From Tanypteryx hageni (Eukaryota > Arthropoda > Insecta > Odonata > Petaluridae), in contig CM054116.1 in NCBI GenBank assembly GCA_028673005.1, positions 18,981,840-19,045,839 of the forward strand: a stretch of DNA of 64,000 bases, in the 5' to 3' direction. This document shows, piece after piece, positions 9,485 to 22,261 of this stretch. Below the pieces are notes generated by a model. It was not told where the DNA came from. It did no database searches and was given only the letters and a program-made list of their open reading frames with translations. The position numbers and the translations under genes are program-made. Each line of letters opens with the position of its first letter. Position 1 is the stretch's first letter.

Positions 9485-11905
9485 TAGGGATGTGCCAAAA
9501 ATAACAGAATAGGTATTTTTAACAGGTAGAGAATTTTAATAGGGATCTAAAATACCTATTACCAGATTACCCCTGTTATTACATAATAGGCACGGTTAAC
9601 GTTACCGTATCATTTTCTTAAGAATTTTTCTAAAAAGTATCACTTCAGTTTCACAATGCCTGTTTTTAAAAGAAACCATATTTTTTCATAATACCTATTC
9701 TAAAAACAATCCGTATAAGTTTTATGATGCCTTTTTCTTTCAAAATATTCCCTTCATGATATCTGTTCTACCTATTATTTCCATAATACCTATTCTACCT
9801 AATATTAACAGGATACCTGGCTTAAAAACATTGTACTTGCAGAATTTGTTTTCTACATCCTCCTGTTGCAAAGGAATTTAAAAATAATGATTCAAAGTCA
9901 CCTTTCAGGAGATGAATTGCAATTTTATAGGGTACCTTTCGATAGTCGAAGATCAGGGATTTGTGGAATTCGTAAAAGCCCTAAATCCTTCGTATTGCTT
10001 GCCAAGTAAGAAGACCATTACTTACTGGATGCATGATCCCGTCCTCCTACGAACGTTGCATGATTTCTGTTCGACAGATTTTAGAATCTGTGACTAGTGT
10101 GTGTTTGACAGCAGATGGCTGGACTTCGAGGAATGCAGACAGTTATTTGGCAGTAACTGCTCATTATATTTCTAAATACTTTGAATTAAAGACGCTTTTA
10201 TTGGAATGTTCCGTAATAGATGGATCTCATACTAGTGCCAACTTAGCCGCCTACATCAAACGCATTGCTGAAAAATTCGCTTTGTCGGATAAGGTATTAG
10301 TAGCAGTAACTGATAATGCTAGCAATATGAGAAATGCCATAAGGGAAGACCTAGGGTGGAAACACTTTAGGTGCTTTGCACATACATAAATTTGATTGTA
10401 CAGGATACATTGAAAGGACCAAGGATAATTCTTGATAAAATAAAGGGTATCGTGTCACACTTCGGAAGAAGTACTTTGGCAAATGAAAAATTGATTTTCT
10501 ACCAACAGAACTCGGGTATTTCTACCCAAAAAAGCTTCTCCAAGAAGTTCCTACACGGTGGAATTCCACATTTTTCATCATTAAGCGATTCTTAGAACTG
10601 AGAGATGCTATGAAAACTGCACTTGCCCTTATAAATAAAAACTTACTAGTGCTTTCCGAGGAAGAGTGGCAGATATGTTCTGATTTATGCGAAATTCTTC
10701 AGCCACCACAAAATTCAGCAGAGAAAAATACATTACAGGGAGCGAAATTATTGCTATTACAATGTGATTATTTTCAGTATATGATTCATTCTTGGAAGCA
10801 AACTATGACCCAACTGTGAAAAATACCATTAATGCAATACGTGATGGATTGTATAATAGATTTTGTGATTTAGAGTTTAGCAAAACAATTTCACTCTGCA
10901 CATTTATAGATCCAAGGTTTAAAGTTTTTGTATTTTCAAACCCAAATGTAGCTGAAACAACGAAAAGAATGGCCATAAATTTGGTGACGAAAATAATGAA
11001 ATTGGTCGGCAGAACCAAGAGGTGCCAGAACAACGCATCCCCAGCGTAACACTAACGCAAGATTTTGTCTGTGGGATGCTTTTGATAAGAAGATGGCAAT
11101 AGCTCAACCTCAAGGTAAGTAGCAGTAACAAGTTATTTATTTCCTATTACAAATTTCAAAAATCATTAATTATTTATTGTGTATTTTAGTCGGCACGACA
11201 ACGTCTGCAGCGATCGAAGAGGTTCAGCGGTACTTAGATTGTAGTTATCTTCGTAGAGACCAAGATCCCCTCATGTGGTGGAAAGGAAATAGACACTTAT
11301 ACCCTTCACTGGCAAAATTAGTGGTACAAAAGTTCAACATGCTGGCAACCTCAATTCCATGCAAAAGACTCTTTTCCAAGGCCGGTATTGTTCTAAGTGA
11401 ACGGCGCAGCCGGCTTAGTGCACGCCATGTAGAAAAACTGTTTTTAAACTCGAATTCATATTTATTATGAAATTCATTCATTACAATAAATATAGTTCTG
11501 AATACTTTATGGGACTGAGTTAACTTCTTGTCCCATGTTAGTTTATTAATGATACGAGAAGCAGAATGATCATGTATACTTTTTGCAATGTTTTTCTTAT
11601 TCTTAGATATCTTCCTGTAATTATAAGTAATGGATGTAGCTGAATTTTATGACCTGAAAATGTTAATAAAATTGAAGTATGTGTTACCAAGATTATACGC
11701 CCCTCATGAGTTCAGTTACCATCTAGTGGCGTTTTTGTGAACTGCGTATCCATAAGTCTTGTTTGTAGTATGACGACGATACCAGTAGGTGGAATGAAAA
11801 TAGAAGGTGACCTGTTATTTTGGAACAGGTAATTTTAACAGGTATTAATTTTTAATAGTAATAGGTAGAACAGGTATCGCAAAATAACACTTTTGCCCAT
11901 CCCTA
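9485..11905 (+). mobile_element. hAT DNA transposon (ZBED/Ac-like), 2.4 kb
   Basis: Terminal inverted repeats start TAGGGATGTGCC at 9485 and end GGGCATCCCTA-like (GCCCATCCCTA) at 11905. An identical 8-bp target duplication CTACCCAT lies at 9477-9484 and 11906-11913, the hallmark of hAT elements. Subterminal tracts repeat the motif ACAGGTA / TACCTATT many times at both ends, which could be transposase-binding sites. The interior holds a broken transposase gene. Confidence 0.92.
9912..11470 (+). pseudogene. hAT transposase (ZBED-like), decayed
   Basis: Fragments in three frames reconstruct the hAT order. About 10105 reads LTADGWTSRNADSYLAVTAH with the first catalytic Asp; about 10305 reads VAVTDNASNM with the second; then CFAHT at a frameshift near 10385, and FIDPRFK near 10900. 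The C-terminal dimerisation region at 11177-11470 reads PLMWWKGNRHLYPSLAKLV, then the usual SER-F-S-AG motif as CKRLFSKAG. The Glu of that motif, conserved in active hAT transposases, is Lys here. The BED zinc finger is missing. At least three frameshifts or stops show it is dead. Confidence 0.88.
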
Positions 11906-11913
11906 CTACCCAT

Positions 11914-13041
11914 TGGTGTCGCCACCCTGACACTACCACTCAGGACACCGTGAGCGTGAGAGTATCACAGCAGGAAATCATCGTCTGCTTGGAGAATTAT
12001 TTCATCAATTTTCCCATCTGAAATTACGCGGTCTCATACATTTTCAAACTTATCACACATTGATCATAATTTCAAAACCTGCAGGCACATGCAATAACCT
12101 GAATATGCATGCAGCCACTCAAAAAGATTTTAATTACATTTCTAGCATTAGAAGAACACGGAATAATACAATCCGTTGTCAGTTTAGAAAAGAATCATAT
12201 TATGGTTCTTTTGGCCAAGTTCATTTGGTGTGCCAATAGCGTTATTAGCAAAACGTCTTCGGCAGTAAAAACAACTTTCATAATTAGTTTGACTCAAGTA
12301 ACCTTAATTTAAATTTTAATCGCTATGTGATGTTATTTCAGATTTTAAAAGTATAATTTTTACAATAAGTTTATACTAATCGACATTTAAGTTGTCTACC
12401 ATGCGTTTTCTGATGTTCACTAAGAGTGAAAAATTAGTAGAATGAAAATGGTGACTAAAGCTTGAATAATTTTGTTTTTTCGTTATTTAAGTGAGGTTTC
12501 TTTGTGATTTGGTGGTACAACTTCTTTACAAAATGTATTTGGTACCAAGGAAAATGGAAATTCTGCAAAGTTATACTTAAACTTATATTACGTTTTATTG
12601 ATCGTAAGCGTCTACATGATTGATTTCATTTTTTAATTTATAAAAATATGTATGTTTACAGAAAAATGCTGATAATTTAAAACAGAGAAAGCATAACTCA
12701 GGGCAGAAGGCGATAATTCTCAAATCAGAAATTTGATTTTCTGGCTATTAGCTACGTTAAGGTTTACCTGCTTTGGATTGAAGTAAAAAATCGTAATAAT
12801 ATACGAAGCATACAAATAAACGATTTACGTTACTTGATATCTTAACTATCAGCTAATGGTTTTACAATTCTCTACATGAAACCATTTTCCCGTAATATTG
12901 CAATAACTATTTTTGTGAAATATTGCTTCAAAACTTTTTCATATGTTTTGTGCGTAAATGTACGATCGCCATATCTCTTCCCGCCAAATGATGATACTAA
13001 ATTTAGGCGAATTATTGAAAATAATTTGTTTCATTGAATGC
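11914..13041. other. No feature recognised
   Basis: AT-rich; several short frames without motifs. Confidence 0.5.
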
Positions 13042-13239
13042 TTATCGAAATCGCAATTTATGGAAATATGAACATTTTGTGGAATCATTTTTAAAAGTGC
13101 AGATTTTAATCTTGTCTGAAAAAATTGACAATCGTCGGAGGATCTCCCGGGAAGACAGTAATTCCCGTCGTTCAGTACGCTTCAACTTTGACGGGCGCCC
13201 GCAATAAGGATTATTTCTGGATTTATGGCGCATCCACAA
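13042..13239 (-). pseudogene. Possible Tc1/mariner DNA-binding fragment
   Basis: A minus-strand frame reads CGRPSKLKRTERRELLSS, which resembles the GRP-x-KLT-x-R-x-R linker between the two helix-turn-helix subdomains of Tc1/mariner transposases (the GRPR AT-hook-like motif). There is no DDE domain nearby and the frame has no methionine start. The region is GC-richer than its surroundings. Weak match. Confidence 0.25.
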
Positions 13240-14719
13240 TGGGGAGTGCTTTTTTCACAGGTTTTAATAAAAAAATATATTTTTTTTACATTTTTTATTT
13301 TATACTCATACAATTACGAGTGTGCCATTTTTCTTGATTAAATAAAGAGGTTCGCTTGGTCCATTATTATATTCTGTCATCTCCTCTTCTGTGATTATTA
13401 AATACCTCTAGGGAAGGAAAATTTCTTTTTCCACCCCTCAGGAGATGTAATGAGGGCCAGGATTGCTGGTGGTCATTCTGGAAAATTGGCTAATAGGGTA
13501 TGATCCACCCTCAGCCAAATATTGGATTTTAACAAACGTTGGCTCTTCTTTCAACGTGTTAATTTTTTCTTTTAACGACAACATCTAGAAAATAAGTTGA
13601 AAAAAAAGAGGTAAATATTATTATTTTTTAATAATAATATTTGGAGGGTTGATAAATGAAAAACGTTTTAAAAATCGTTTTTACCGGGAGATCAAAGCGT
13701 TCAAAGACGCTTATATCGTTATTTAGAAATATATTTTTTCTAGACGGTCCAATTGGACGTCGCCGCTCATCTTCTCCAACTGGCGGCATTTCTTCGCGGC
13801 AAATAAGATCATCAAACGCTTTCTACAAGGCGATTAAAAAAATGTTTTAGGTAATGACGATTTTAAAAACGTTTATTAATAAAAAAAGAAAATATAACTT
13901 ACTGTTTGATATGGAGGCGGCGGTGACGGTGGTGAAAATAAAGATGAAGGTGCCTATCCGTCGCGTTCTACTACGATTACAGGTTAAAGATCTCAAGGGG
14001 AGGAAAATGCGAGTATTTGGGAGAAAAGCACGGGATGACATAAAAGCAGTGGGTAGAGCGGGGAAAACCCAAGTCGAGGTCGGAGATTTGAAAATCGGTT
14101 CTAAAACCAGCAAGTGAATTGTGAGTACAGGGAAAATCCTCCTTTCCTCTATGCTACTCAGACAAAATACATACCAGTTCCGGTTTCTAATATATTTATG
14201 GTTCAACTTTGCTTCTATTCAAGACAAAAGTATTGTTTTTCAGCTGTTCCCGTTTGATTCCCGCTTAATATGTATTAAATATTTGAATATCAAAAAATCC
14301 CAGGATATTATCAATTAAAGAAAATGCGCATCATTTTCCGAAAAACAGGATGCTGAGAGAGATGTGTTGAAGTCCAAGGGTGGTCTAAGGAGCAAGGTCT
14401 CATTTCGAAAAAGATCCGAGAGTAGTGGAGGGAGGGGAAAACACGAAAGGGGAGTGGCATCTGGAGAAGAGTGTGAAACAAATTATTCACAGCATACTGC
14501 CAAAAGGCAGAAACGTCTTCCGTGAAAATGGCCACATAAAGATACAAAGTATATGCCCTATCACACCATCTGGTTTTCCACTGTTTCACGCAAGATTTTT
14601 CTCTACCTCTCCGCCAGTCTGTTGGAACGACTTCGTTCGAGTGGTGGCAAACTCCGTGCGTTTCAGTAATTCCTTGATGTGAAGCGGTAGCTGTAGAAGT
14701 GAAAAGTGTAGGTATATAC
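13240..14719. other. Unassigned region with a few exon-like short frames
   Basis: Small GC-richer islands at about 13710-13850 and 13905-14117 are open in more than one frame, and a TTTTTTCTAG acceptor-like site precedes 13743. No phase-consistent exon series could be built, and no family was recognised. Confidence 0.3.
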
Positions 14720-15134
14720 CTGTGTGTCAACTCTGTCTTGTTTTTCTGAATGCATACGCATCACCTATAAGAAATCGTGGCAATTCTTTGCTGTCATTGG
14801 CGCTTTCATTAGTTCTGCAGACAGCCCTGCATCTAACCTTGTTTATTCTTATAGAACCCTCGGAAGCGACATCGTCTGTATAAAAAGAGATGTTGTCGAA
14901 CGAGCGAGCGAGATGTCTCTAGCCCCTTTTCTGGCTACAAAGATTTGATTCGGTTACAGATAAGGAATGAGCTCGATGTAGGAATAACTCTTCATTCTCG
15001 TTACAGTGTTACTGAAATAATAAAACATATTGCGTCAGAACTTAAAAAGAAGCTTACGTCGAAATTAATTGCCGAGGAAAGGAAAATTTCAGTTATAATT
15101 GATGATTCAATGACATTAGGCAATGTGTTGGTTC

Positions 15135-17687
15135 CAGTGGCGGCTCGTGGTTAGGCACTGCGGAACTGCAGCACCCCCTATATCCACTTGATATTATCGA
15201 TAACATTTAATATAATGAGTCCTTTTTTCTTTAATTCTTTCTTTATTTTTGTAGTACAATATATATTCCTTAAGCTTAATGTCAGTACTTCAGTAGCCAT
15301 CCCCCAGTTTATGAAAAAGATACAAAAATCTTTGTATGGAACTGTGCGCTTCACAGTGCCAGCGACGTGGTGTTTGACTGTTGTGCGTATGCGCACATAG
15401 GAGGGGGGTGGGGAGGAAGGCGGGACTGCCAGGAAGAGAGAGCACTGTTGCTCTCGCAGTGCCGGCTCTGGCGTGATGGTGGAAGGAAGTTTTTTTTACT
15501 TAGCGTGTGTTGTGCTTAAAAACCGTGTACCATATTCTTGAATGTGATAAAGTGTAGAATTAGATTATTATTCTGCTTCCAGCTATTCTATTTGATTCAT
15601 TTTTTCGGTTCTTTTATTTAACAGAAAACTTTAACCATGGCCTTGCATCCCCAAGAAATAAGTTCTGTGACTGTAAGTGATCTTCAACAGCTTAAGTTTT
15701 CACAGCTATCTCTCCATGAGAAAGTTACAGTTAAGAAAATAGGTCGTTCAACACCTGATATTCTAATATCTCAGTCAAAGAAGCACGTTGATAATGTTGT
15801 TTCACTGTCACCTTTAGGAACCGTAAGTATTAAGGAGAAACTTAGTGAGGCATACAGACTTTCAATCAATGAGCATAATATAAAAGTTAAAAAGAACCGT
15901 GAAATTTTGTCCAAAATAATAGACTGCATTTACTTTTGTGGAAACTTTGAAACTCCCTTACGTGGACATGATGAAAAAGACGATTCTGGTAAATCCAGGA
16001 GTATTTAGAGGATTAGTAAATTTTGCATCTAAATTAGATTCAGATTTGAAGAATCACTTAGAAACCAGTGCAGTCTTCAAAGGTGTTTCTAAGACCATTC
16101 AGAATGAGATACTTGACTGCCTGCTACAAATATACCATGAGGAGATAAGGACGGAAATTAGAAAAGCTTCCTTTGTTGCTGTCATGGCTGATGACACAAC
16201 AGATGTTTCGGAACACACTCAAATGGACATTGTTCTACGGTACGTATTGAATGAAGACATATTTGAGCGTTTTTGGGGATTCTTTATTCCAGAAAATCAA
16301 ACTGCAGATGGCATATCAAAACGTATTTTAGAACAATTGGACATAATCCTTCAAGGAAATGGACAAAAACTGATAGCTCAGACATTTGATGGTGCAAATG
16401 TCATGAAAGGCAAAAAAGCAGGAGTTCAAGCAAAAATAAAACTAGTTTATAGTAATGCACATTTCATTCACTGTTATGCACATCAACTTAATTTAATAAT
16501 GAGAAATGCAGCAAGTATTACACGAAACGCAAGAATATTTTTCTCTAACATTCTGTCTATTCCAACATTCTTCTCAAGATCACCACAACGTGTGTCCATT
16601 CTCAAGAAACATATGGACGTCAGCATTCCACGTCCATCCTCTACAAGGTGGAATTTCAACATACGGACCATAAACAGAGTTCATGAAAATTTGCAACCTT
16701 TAAAAAACTGCCTTACTGAAATTCAGTCAACATCAAATGCAGATCAAACCATTGCAGAAGCAACAGGAATTTTAAAATACCTGAATGATGATAATTTCAA
16801 GTTTTGGTTAGAGCTTTTTCATCAGATTATGCCTCATGTTGAAATAATTTACAACCAAATGCAATCTCGAGAAATTAGTGTGTTTAAAGTTAATGAATAT
16901 ATAACAAATTTCAAAACTGCTATTTTAGAATTGAGAAACTCAAAGTACTGTGAGAATCCTTCAAAGACACTCATGGCAGAAGCTAAGGAAGTGTGTGACT
17001 ATATATGTGTTGATATAATGGACAGATATTCTTCCACTAAACACTTAGTAGCTGCTAAATTGTTCAACAAGAAATGCTTCACTAGATTTAAGAATGACCA
17101 CTGAAGCTTATCCCATGATTGACAAAGAAAAGATTGAAACTGAACTAAAAATTTCTATTGTAGGACTGATATTCATGAATATTGCAAATTAATTGAGCTG
17201 CTGAAATTTATCTTGGAAAATAATCTAGATGATGTTTTTAGTGAAATTACGAAACTGATAAAAATCCTCTTGACAATTCCCATGACTACATCAGAGGCAG
17301 AGCGCTGCTTTTCAACATTGAAAAGAATACAAACTTTTTTAAGAAGCACTATGAATTCGGAAAGACTAAATGCGCTTGCAGTACTTTCAATGGAGAAAAA
17401 TTTCCTCAATTGTCATTCAGAGATCAAGGAGAAAATTATTGAACTTTTTGCGCAAATTAAAACAAGTAGAATGGATTTCATTTTTAAATGAATAGATCAA
17501 GCTTGAACTGTAACAATTTAAGTTAAAGTAAGTAAAAAATGTTTGGTTTTTTTTGTTAAGATTTTATCAAGTTCCTGAATAAATTTTCTTTTTATACATG
17601 TTTTTTTCCTTTTACACAATTTTAAAACAAAGGCTAAAAATTTTCTGGAGCAGCCCCCCCACTAATTTTAGCTACGAGCCGCCACTG
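15135..17687 (+). mobile_element. hAT transposon (ZMYM1/DUF4371-like) nested in another hAT
   Basis: Ends are perfect 14-bp inverted repeats CAGTGGCGGCTCGT (15135-15148) and ACGAGCCGCCACTG (17674-17687). The flanking 8-bp duplications are identical: GTTGGTTC at 15127-15134 and 17688-17695. Removing the element and one duplication restores continuity of the surrounding hAT coding sequence, apart from one frameshift. Length 2553 bp, a nearly full-length autonomous-type element. Confidence 0.95.
15637..17491 (+). pseudogene. hAT transposase (DUF4371/ZMYM1-like), few lesions
   Basis: The start is taken as ACCATGG at 15637, just after an acceptor-like TTTATTTAACAG. The N-terminal part runs to about 15990 with CGNFETPLRGHDEK, then a frameshift leads into VNPGVFRGLVNFASKLDSDL. 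The 388-codon block (15938-17104) holds VMADDTTDVSEHTQM (first Asp), QTFDGANVMKGKKAGV (second Asp), HCYAHQLNLI (Cys-x2-His) and STRWNFNIRT. After further frame changes at 17105-17212, 17213-17491 gives the C-terminal dimerisation domain with TTSEAERCFSTLKRIQ, retaining the Glu. Few lesions, so a fairly recent insertion. It would have acted in the nucleus on its own TIRs. Confidence 0.9.
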
Positions 17688-18986
17688 GTTGGTTCTGTGT
17701 ACATAAAAGTTGTCCTCATGGGATTAAAGAGGATGTTTCTTGATTTAATTTCTTTGAACGACCAATGCGCAGATACAATTACAAACGAACTCTTGAAATG
17801 CCTTGACTCGTATGGTATGACTGAAGTATATTTTCAGAAGACTCTTGTCTGCTTTGCATCCGATGGCACGAGTGTGCTGGGCAAAACATCAGTGTGGGTA
17901 GGCAACTACAAGATAAACTGAAACAATCAGGTATAATAATCTGGCGTTGTTTGAACCACCGGTTAGAATTAGCTGCTAATGATATCATTGAGGACATGAA
18001 AGCTATTAATCATTTTAAAAGTTTCATTGATACAATATATGCCCTTTACAATCAATCTCCAAAAATTCGAACGAATTGAAGACAATAGCTTCCTGCTTAA
18101 GTCTCCAGTTGAGAAAAATTGGGCGAGTCTGGGAGATTCGATGGATTTCAAGCAGCTTTCGAACAGTTAAATCAGTTTAGACTGGATATCCCGTTATTTC
18201 GTCATTTTAAAGCTGCTGCTAATGATACCGGGAGAACAAGTAACGAACGAAAGAGGTTCACGGGTCTATCCCAGCGCATTGAGACTGTCAAATTCCTGAA
18301 GGACCTAAGCCTAATGTGTAATGTTCTGGAAGAATTGGCAAATCTATCTTCACAAATGCATGAGCGGTTCAGCACAATAAACAGAGCCGATAAGCTGATA
18401 CGACGAACGATTCGGATTACTGCAACTTTAAAAAACAAACTTGGAGAGAAGGAAAGAGTTGCGTCCGACAATATGAGTTACCAAGGAATCGGCTTGACAC
18501 AACAAATGAATCGTCAGTATACATCGATTGCAGTTTATAACAAGCATTGTAGTTAACCTGGAATCGCGTTGCTTTGCTACAACTCCATCACATCGAAAGT
18601 CAGGAGATTATGGCACTGAATTAGAAAAATACCAAGAGATGATAAAAGATTTTGAGGTTCTGAATCCAGAAACATGGCCGGAAAATATAGATTGTGAAAC
18701 GGAAAGGGACGTTCGATATGGGGAAGAAAGAATTAAAAATATTTGCATGCGCTTCCGCCTCGAGAACAGCCGTTCGATATTGAACAGTTTTCGAGATTTT
18801 CTCGACGGAGGAGGGCGAAATATTCCACAACATTTCGCTCAACCGACAAATGCAATGAAAACGATACCATGTAGTTCCAGCGAATGCGAAAGAAGGTTTA
18901 GTGCGATGAACCTCATCATATCCAAACTTCTATCGAAACTTTTGCTGACAAACGCATCATCGCTCATGTCCATTCAAATAAATTGA

Positions 18987-19805
18987 CCTCCACATGTATC
19001 GTGGAATGCAGTTCCGTACGTAAAATCATGGTTGGTGCACCATCGTTCTGCCGAAGACAAGAAGTCGCGACACTTAAAAAATGATGTCACTTCTAATAGA
19101 GAAAAAAAGAACTTTGGAAATTATTTTAAGAATTTTAAATACAATCATTTAAGATAATAAAGCTATAATTTTTTATTATTCAATGGTGTATATTTTCCTT
19201 GTAATAATTTTCCGAACCTGCGTCACGCTCAAAGGTGTTTTTATTGGCTGGCTAGCAAGCCTATCAGAGTTCGGAACATCGTTGTAAATATTAGTGGTTA
19301 TTGTCCATTAAAGTAAGCAAATCTTTGCTCAAGTTAAAGAGCAAGATTCAAGGAAAGATGTGCTTTTTTTAATTAAAAGAGCAACTAAGTTAAGAAGACA
19401 TGTGAACGTAAGCTCAGTGTACTTATAATATATTTCCTTGTTAAAAAACGGAGATTTTTAAAAATCAACTAAGCAAAACGAAATAAAAATTTACTTGCAA
19501 TCTTTGATATTTAATATTGTATATAGATAATTATTTATATAATAGATAGATTGTTATAAAGCAGTTAGGTATTGAAGATTTTGTGGTTATAAAGTAGTAA
19601 TGCCTTAGTTATTTTGCGTCATTTTGACGGATCTTAAAGTATACATAAAAATTTAAGCGCCCTGGTACTTTTCTTCTTAGGACTACACCCCTGATAAAGA
19701 GCTTAATAGATTACACGCCATTAGGCAGAAAATTCTTTTTATTAATGCAGACATTCTTTTTTAAAAAACTGCAAGGAACACAAAATCTTTCCGAATTTTA
19801 TAAAA
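18987..19805. other. No feature recognised
   Basis: AT-rich; presumably the 3' part of the outer hAT and older repeat sequence. No terminal repeat was found. Confidence 0.4.
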
Positions 19806-21010
19806 ATACGGGGTCCTTCACATAATCCTATATCAACGAAAGCCATACAAATTGCACGCCAAGCATGGCTAAAATTAGAAATCAAGTCAAAGTATGCAAA
19901 ACGCAGCACACTCGAGTTACAGGCTTATAATTTACACCTTCAAATTACCAAAGGTTTGGACCGCATGAATTACCAAACCTTTGACAGTTATTTTCAAAAC
20001 ATGACCACTGTCATTCAACATAAATTCGAAAACAAACTTCGAAGAATCCATCGGAAATTAGGAGCACTCCGAGGGCTCCAAAAAACTAAACCACCACAAG
20101 GGAAAAGTTCTGTTATTAACTTATCAAAGACCACTTTTAAACCGGAAGAGATGAACCTGCTAGACAAAGGACTGAAACACTGTCTACCATACAAAACACC
20201 TACCATTAAAGACATAATCGTGGAAATAGAGACAGGGCTAAAGTACAAGGACAACACCACAAAACAATATGTTAGAAATGGCTGCAAAATTGAAATAGAA
20301 CGGTACCTAAACAATAAAATCTGAGTCGGTCTATCAACCTTAAAACTGAATATAAAATCATCAACGAACTTAGGAAAAAGGATTGCGTTTTTCTTAAATC
20401 TGACAAGGGTAATACAACCGTCATTTTAGACAATAACGACTACATTGCGAGAACGGAAAACACAATTAAGACCGGTCCTTATATAGAAGTTGCCAAAGAT
20501 CCCATTAATAAACTATGTACACAGTTAAAAGACATGATTAAAAGGTGAAAAAATACAATTAATGGAAAACTAGCTTTTTCACTAAAGATAGAAAACCCAA
20601 TCTTACCACGATTATACTGTCTAATCAAAATACACAAGCCCGGGGAAAAATGAGACCTATTATCGCAGCAATAAACTCCCCTACATATAAATTAGCCAAA
20701 TGGCTCACCCAAGAACTTAAAACCCTAGGGATCGAAGAAACTCATGGCATTAAAAAGACGTATAACCTTATAGAAAAATTGAAAAACGTAGAAATCGACT
20801 GAATTTTTAGTATCTTTTGACGTAGAACAATTGTTTCCAAGTGTGCCTATTGAATGCGTTCTCGAAAATCTTGAGGACTGGTCTAGAAATAAGGATGTTG
20901 AGGATACAAAAATACAGGACATTTTATTATTGACAAAATTATGTATGGATCAAAATTATTTTGTTTTTAACCACAAATTTTATAAACAGACAAATATATT
21001 GAATTTTTAG
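19806..21010 (+). pseudogene. Penelope-like element reverse transcriptase, truncated
   Basis: The first frame (about 19809-20324) gives the Penelope N-terminal region, including SHNPISTKAIQIARQAWLKL. After a stop the RT domain continues: LKSDKGNTTVILDNNDYI (RT motif 1), PRLYCLIKIHKPGEK then, in a shifted frame, MRPIIAAINSPTYKLAKWL (motif 2 region), then VSFDVEQLFPSVPIE with the first catalytic Asp (motif 3, about 20815). KIHKPG and the INSPTYKLAKWL block are characteristic of Penelope-like elements. The sequence ends near 21010 before the expected YxDD box and any GIY-YIG endonuclease. Several frameshifts; dead. Confidence 0.88.
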
Positions 21011-21141
21011 CACGAACATATTTAAAACTTATCATCATAAATACTCTTTCACTGAATAAGACAATTTATTTAGCAAAAATTATTTCAATTGATACTTAAA
21101 ACTGTCATGATTATTATTGATACTCTTAATATTTACAAGTA

Positions 21142-21856
21142 CAGTGAAACTCCGTTATAACGCGGGTTTCGGGAGACAGAGTGAATACCCGCGTTATTTC
21201 GGGAAATTTCCTAAAAAATAATTTTTTTAAAACGTGAAAGTACATATATGCTCCCTCCCCTATACGTGTTCACTTCGTGCACTTAATGCAAAGAACGCAT
21301 AATAATCGTAATTTGTCTTCTTCTTTAATCCAACCACGAATTGTTTCTTCAGGAACGCCAAACTCCTGGAATAAACTAGCTTTCGAATAATCGCGTTTCA
21401 CTCTGTCGATTTTGTTCATCTTTTCTTTTATTGTATACGTTTTCCTTTTGGCGGACATAATTAGTATAACCCTAAAATCGAAAAAAGTGAATATAGCTGT
21501 ATAAGTAAGCGAGAGAAACAGTTGAAACCACACATTCCGCAGAAAGCCTTGTGAAACGTGTATTTAATTACCTTAGCCTGGGCGCGGTATTTACAACACT
21601 GGAGGGTTTTTCTCGAGCCCACACGAGATGCCGGTCAAAGACTGATTTTATTGAATAATACGATTTTGAGACGATGTAGAGAAGCATCGGTATCTCCTTA
21701 GCAAATCACGTGCAAGGTCATAGGGATTACGTCATAAATCGCCGTAAAATTTGAAACAAAGTTGTTTATGGAGAAAATAAATGGAATAATTTTGGGGGAC
21801 CCGCGGTATATCCGAATCCGCGGCATTGTGAGGCGCGTTATAACGGAGTTTTACTG
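21142..21856 (-). mobile_element. Tigger (pogo) deletion derivative, 715 bp
   Basis: Inverted termini CAGTGAAACTCCGTTATAAC at 21142 and GTTATAACGGAGTTTTACTG ending 21856, each flanked by TA (21140-21141 and 21857-21858). A second inner inverted motif, CGCGTTATTTCGGG / CCCGCGGTATATCCG, follows both ends. The element keeps only the N-terminal DNA-binding part of its transposase. Confidence 0.9.
21270..21458 (-). pseudogene. Tigger transposase, CENP-B N-terminal helix-turn-helix only
   Basis: From ATG at 21458 the frame starts MSAKRKTYTIKEKMNKIDRV and continues FQEFGVPEETIRGWIKEEDKL: the CENP-B/pogo type N-terminal HTH (basic start, KxxxIxxV, GVPxxTIRGWI). The downstream CENP-B HTH_Tnp and DDE domains are deleted. 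It could at most be a DNA-binding fragment. Confidence 0.8.
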
Positions 21857-22261
21857 TAATTTAGTATATAATCGGATTCCCATTTCGTGAGGCCCCAATT
21901 TAGCAGTCTTTGTTCTTACAATACTATAATGTAGCTGATTTTTTGTCCTTGTTAGGTGATCATGATGATCAGAATTAACAGAAAAATCGTTTAAATTAGT
22001 TTTTACTAATAGTATTATGTACAAAATATAAATTCATGGTAAGGGAAGCAAATTCAAACCATTAAAAATTGGCCTGGATGGTGAATTTTGTTATCCACAG
22101 CAGTAAATAGCAATTTTGTTTACCCTTAACTTTTCTCTGTGGAAAGTGATAAAATATTTTTCATTTTCAAAATTATCCAGTTGAAAAATTATTCACAGGT
22201 GTAATTGCTGGTAGCTATTCTTTAGGAGGTTGCCCAGATTAACTCGTAAGTATTATTGCAA

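Larger units (their letters stand above)
14720..18986 (+). pseudogene. hAT transposase pseudogene (KIAA1586-like), interrupted
   Basis: The left part (to 15134) ends with KLIAEERKISVIIDDSMTLG, the first-Asp region. Coding resumes after the inserted hAT at 17696: YIKVVLMGLKRMFLDLI, then LVCFASDGTSVLG with the second Asp, then, after a frameshift, IIIWRCLNHRLELA with the Cys-x2-His motif (about 17935). Downstream 18119-18556 is alpha-helical transposase body, and 18528-18986 ends with the dimerisation motif SSSECERRFSAMNLI. The order and spacing match KIAA1586/ZMYM-related hAT proteins. At least four frame changes and a 2.5 kb insertion make it non-functional. No TIRs of the outer element were identified. 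Confidence 0.85.

Noticed and set aside
13656..14117. Possible host exons near 13743-13850 and 13905-14117
   Set aside because: Acceptor-like site present but competing open frames and no phase-consistent chain.
18987..19805. Terminal inverted repeats of the outer KIAA1586-like hAT
   Set aside because: Searched by eye around 14300-14720 and 18990-19800 for complementary ends with an 8 bp duplication; none convincing.
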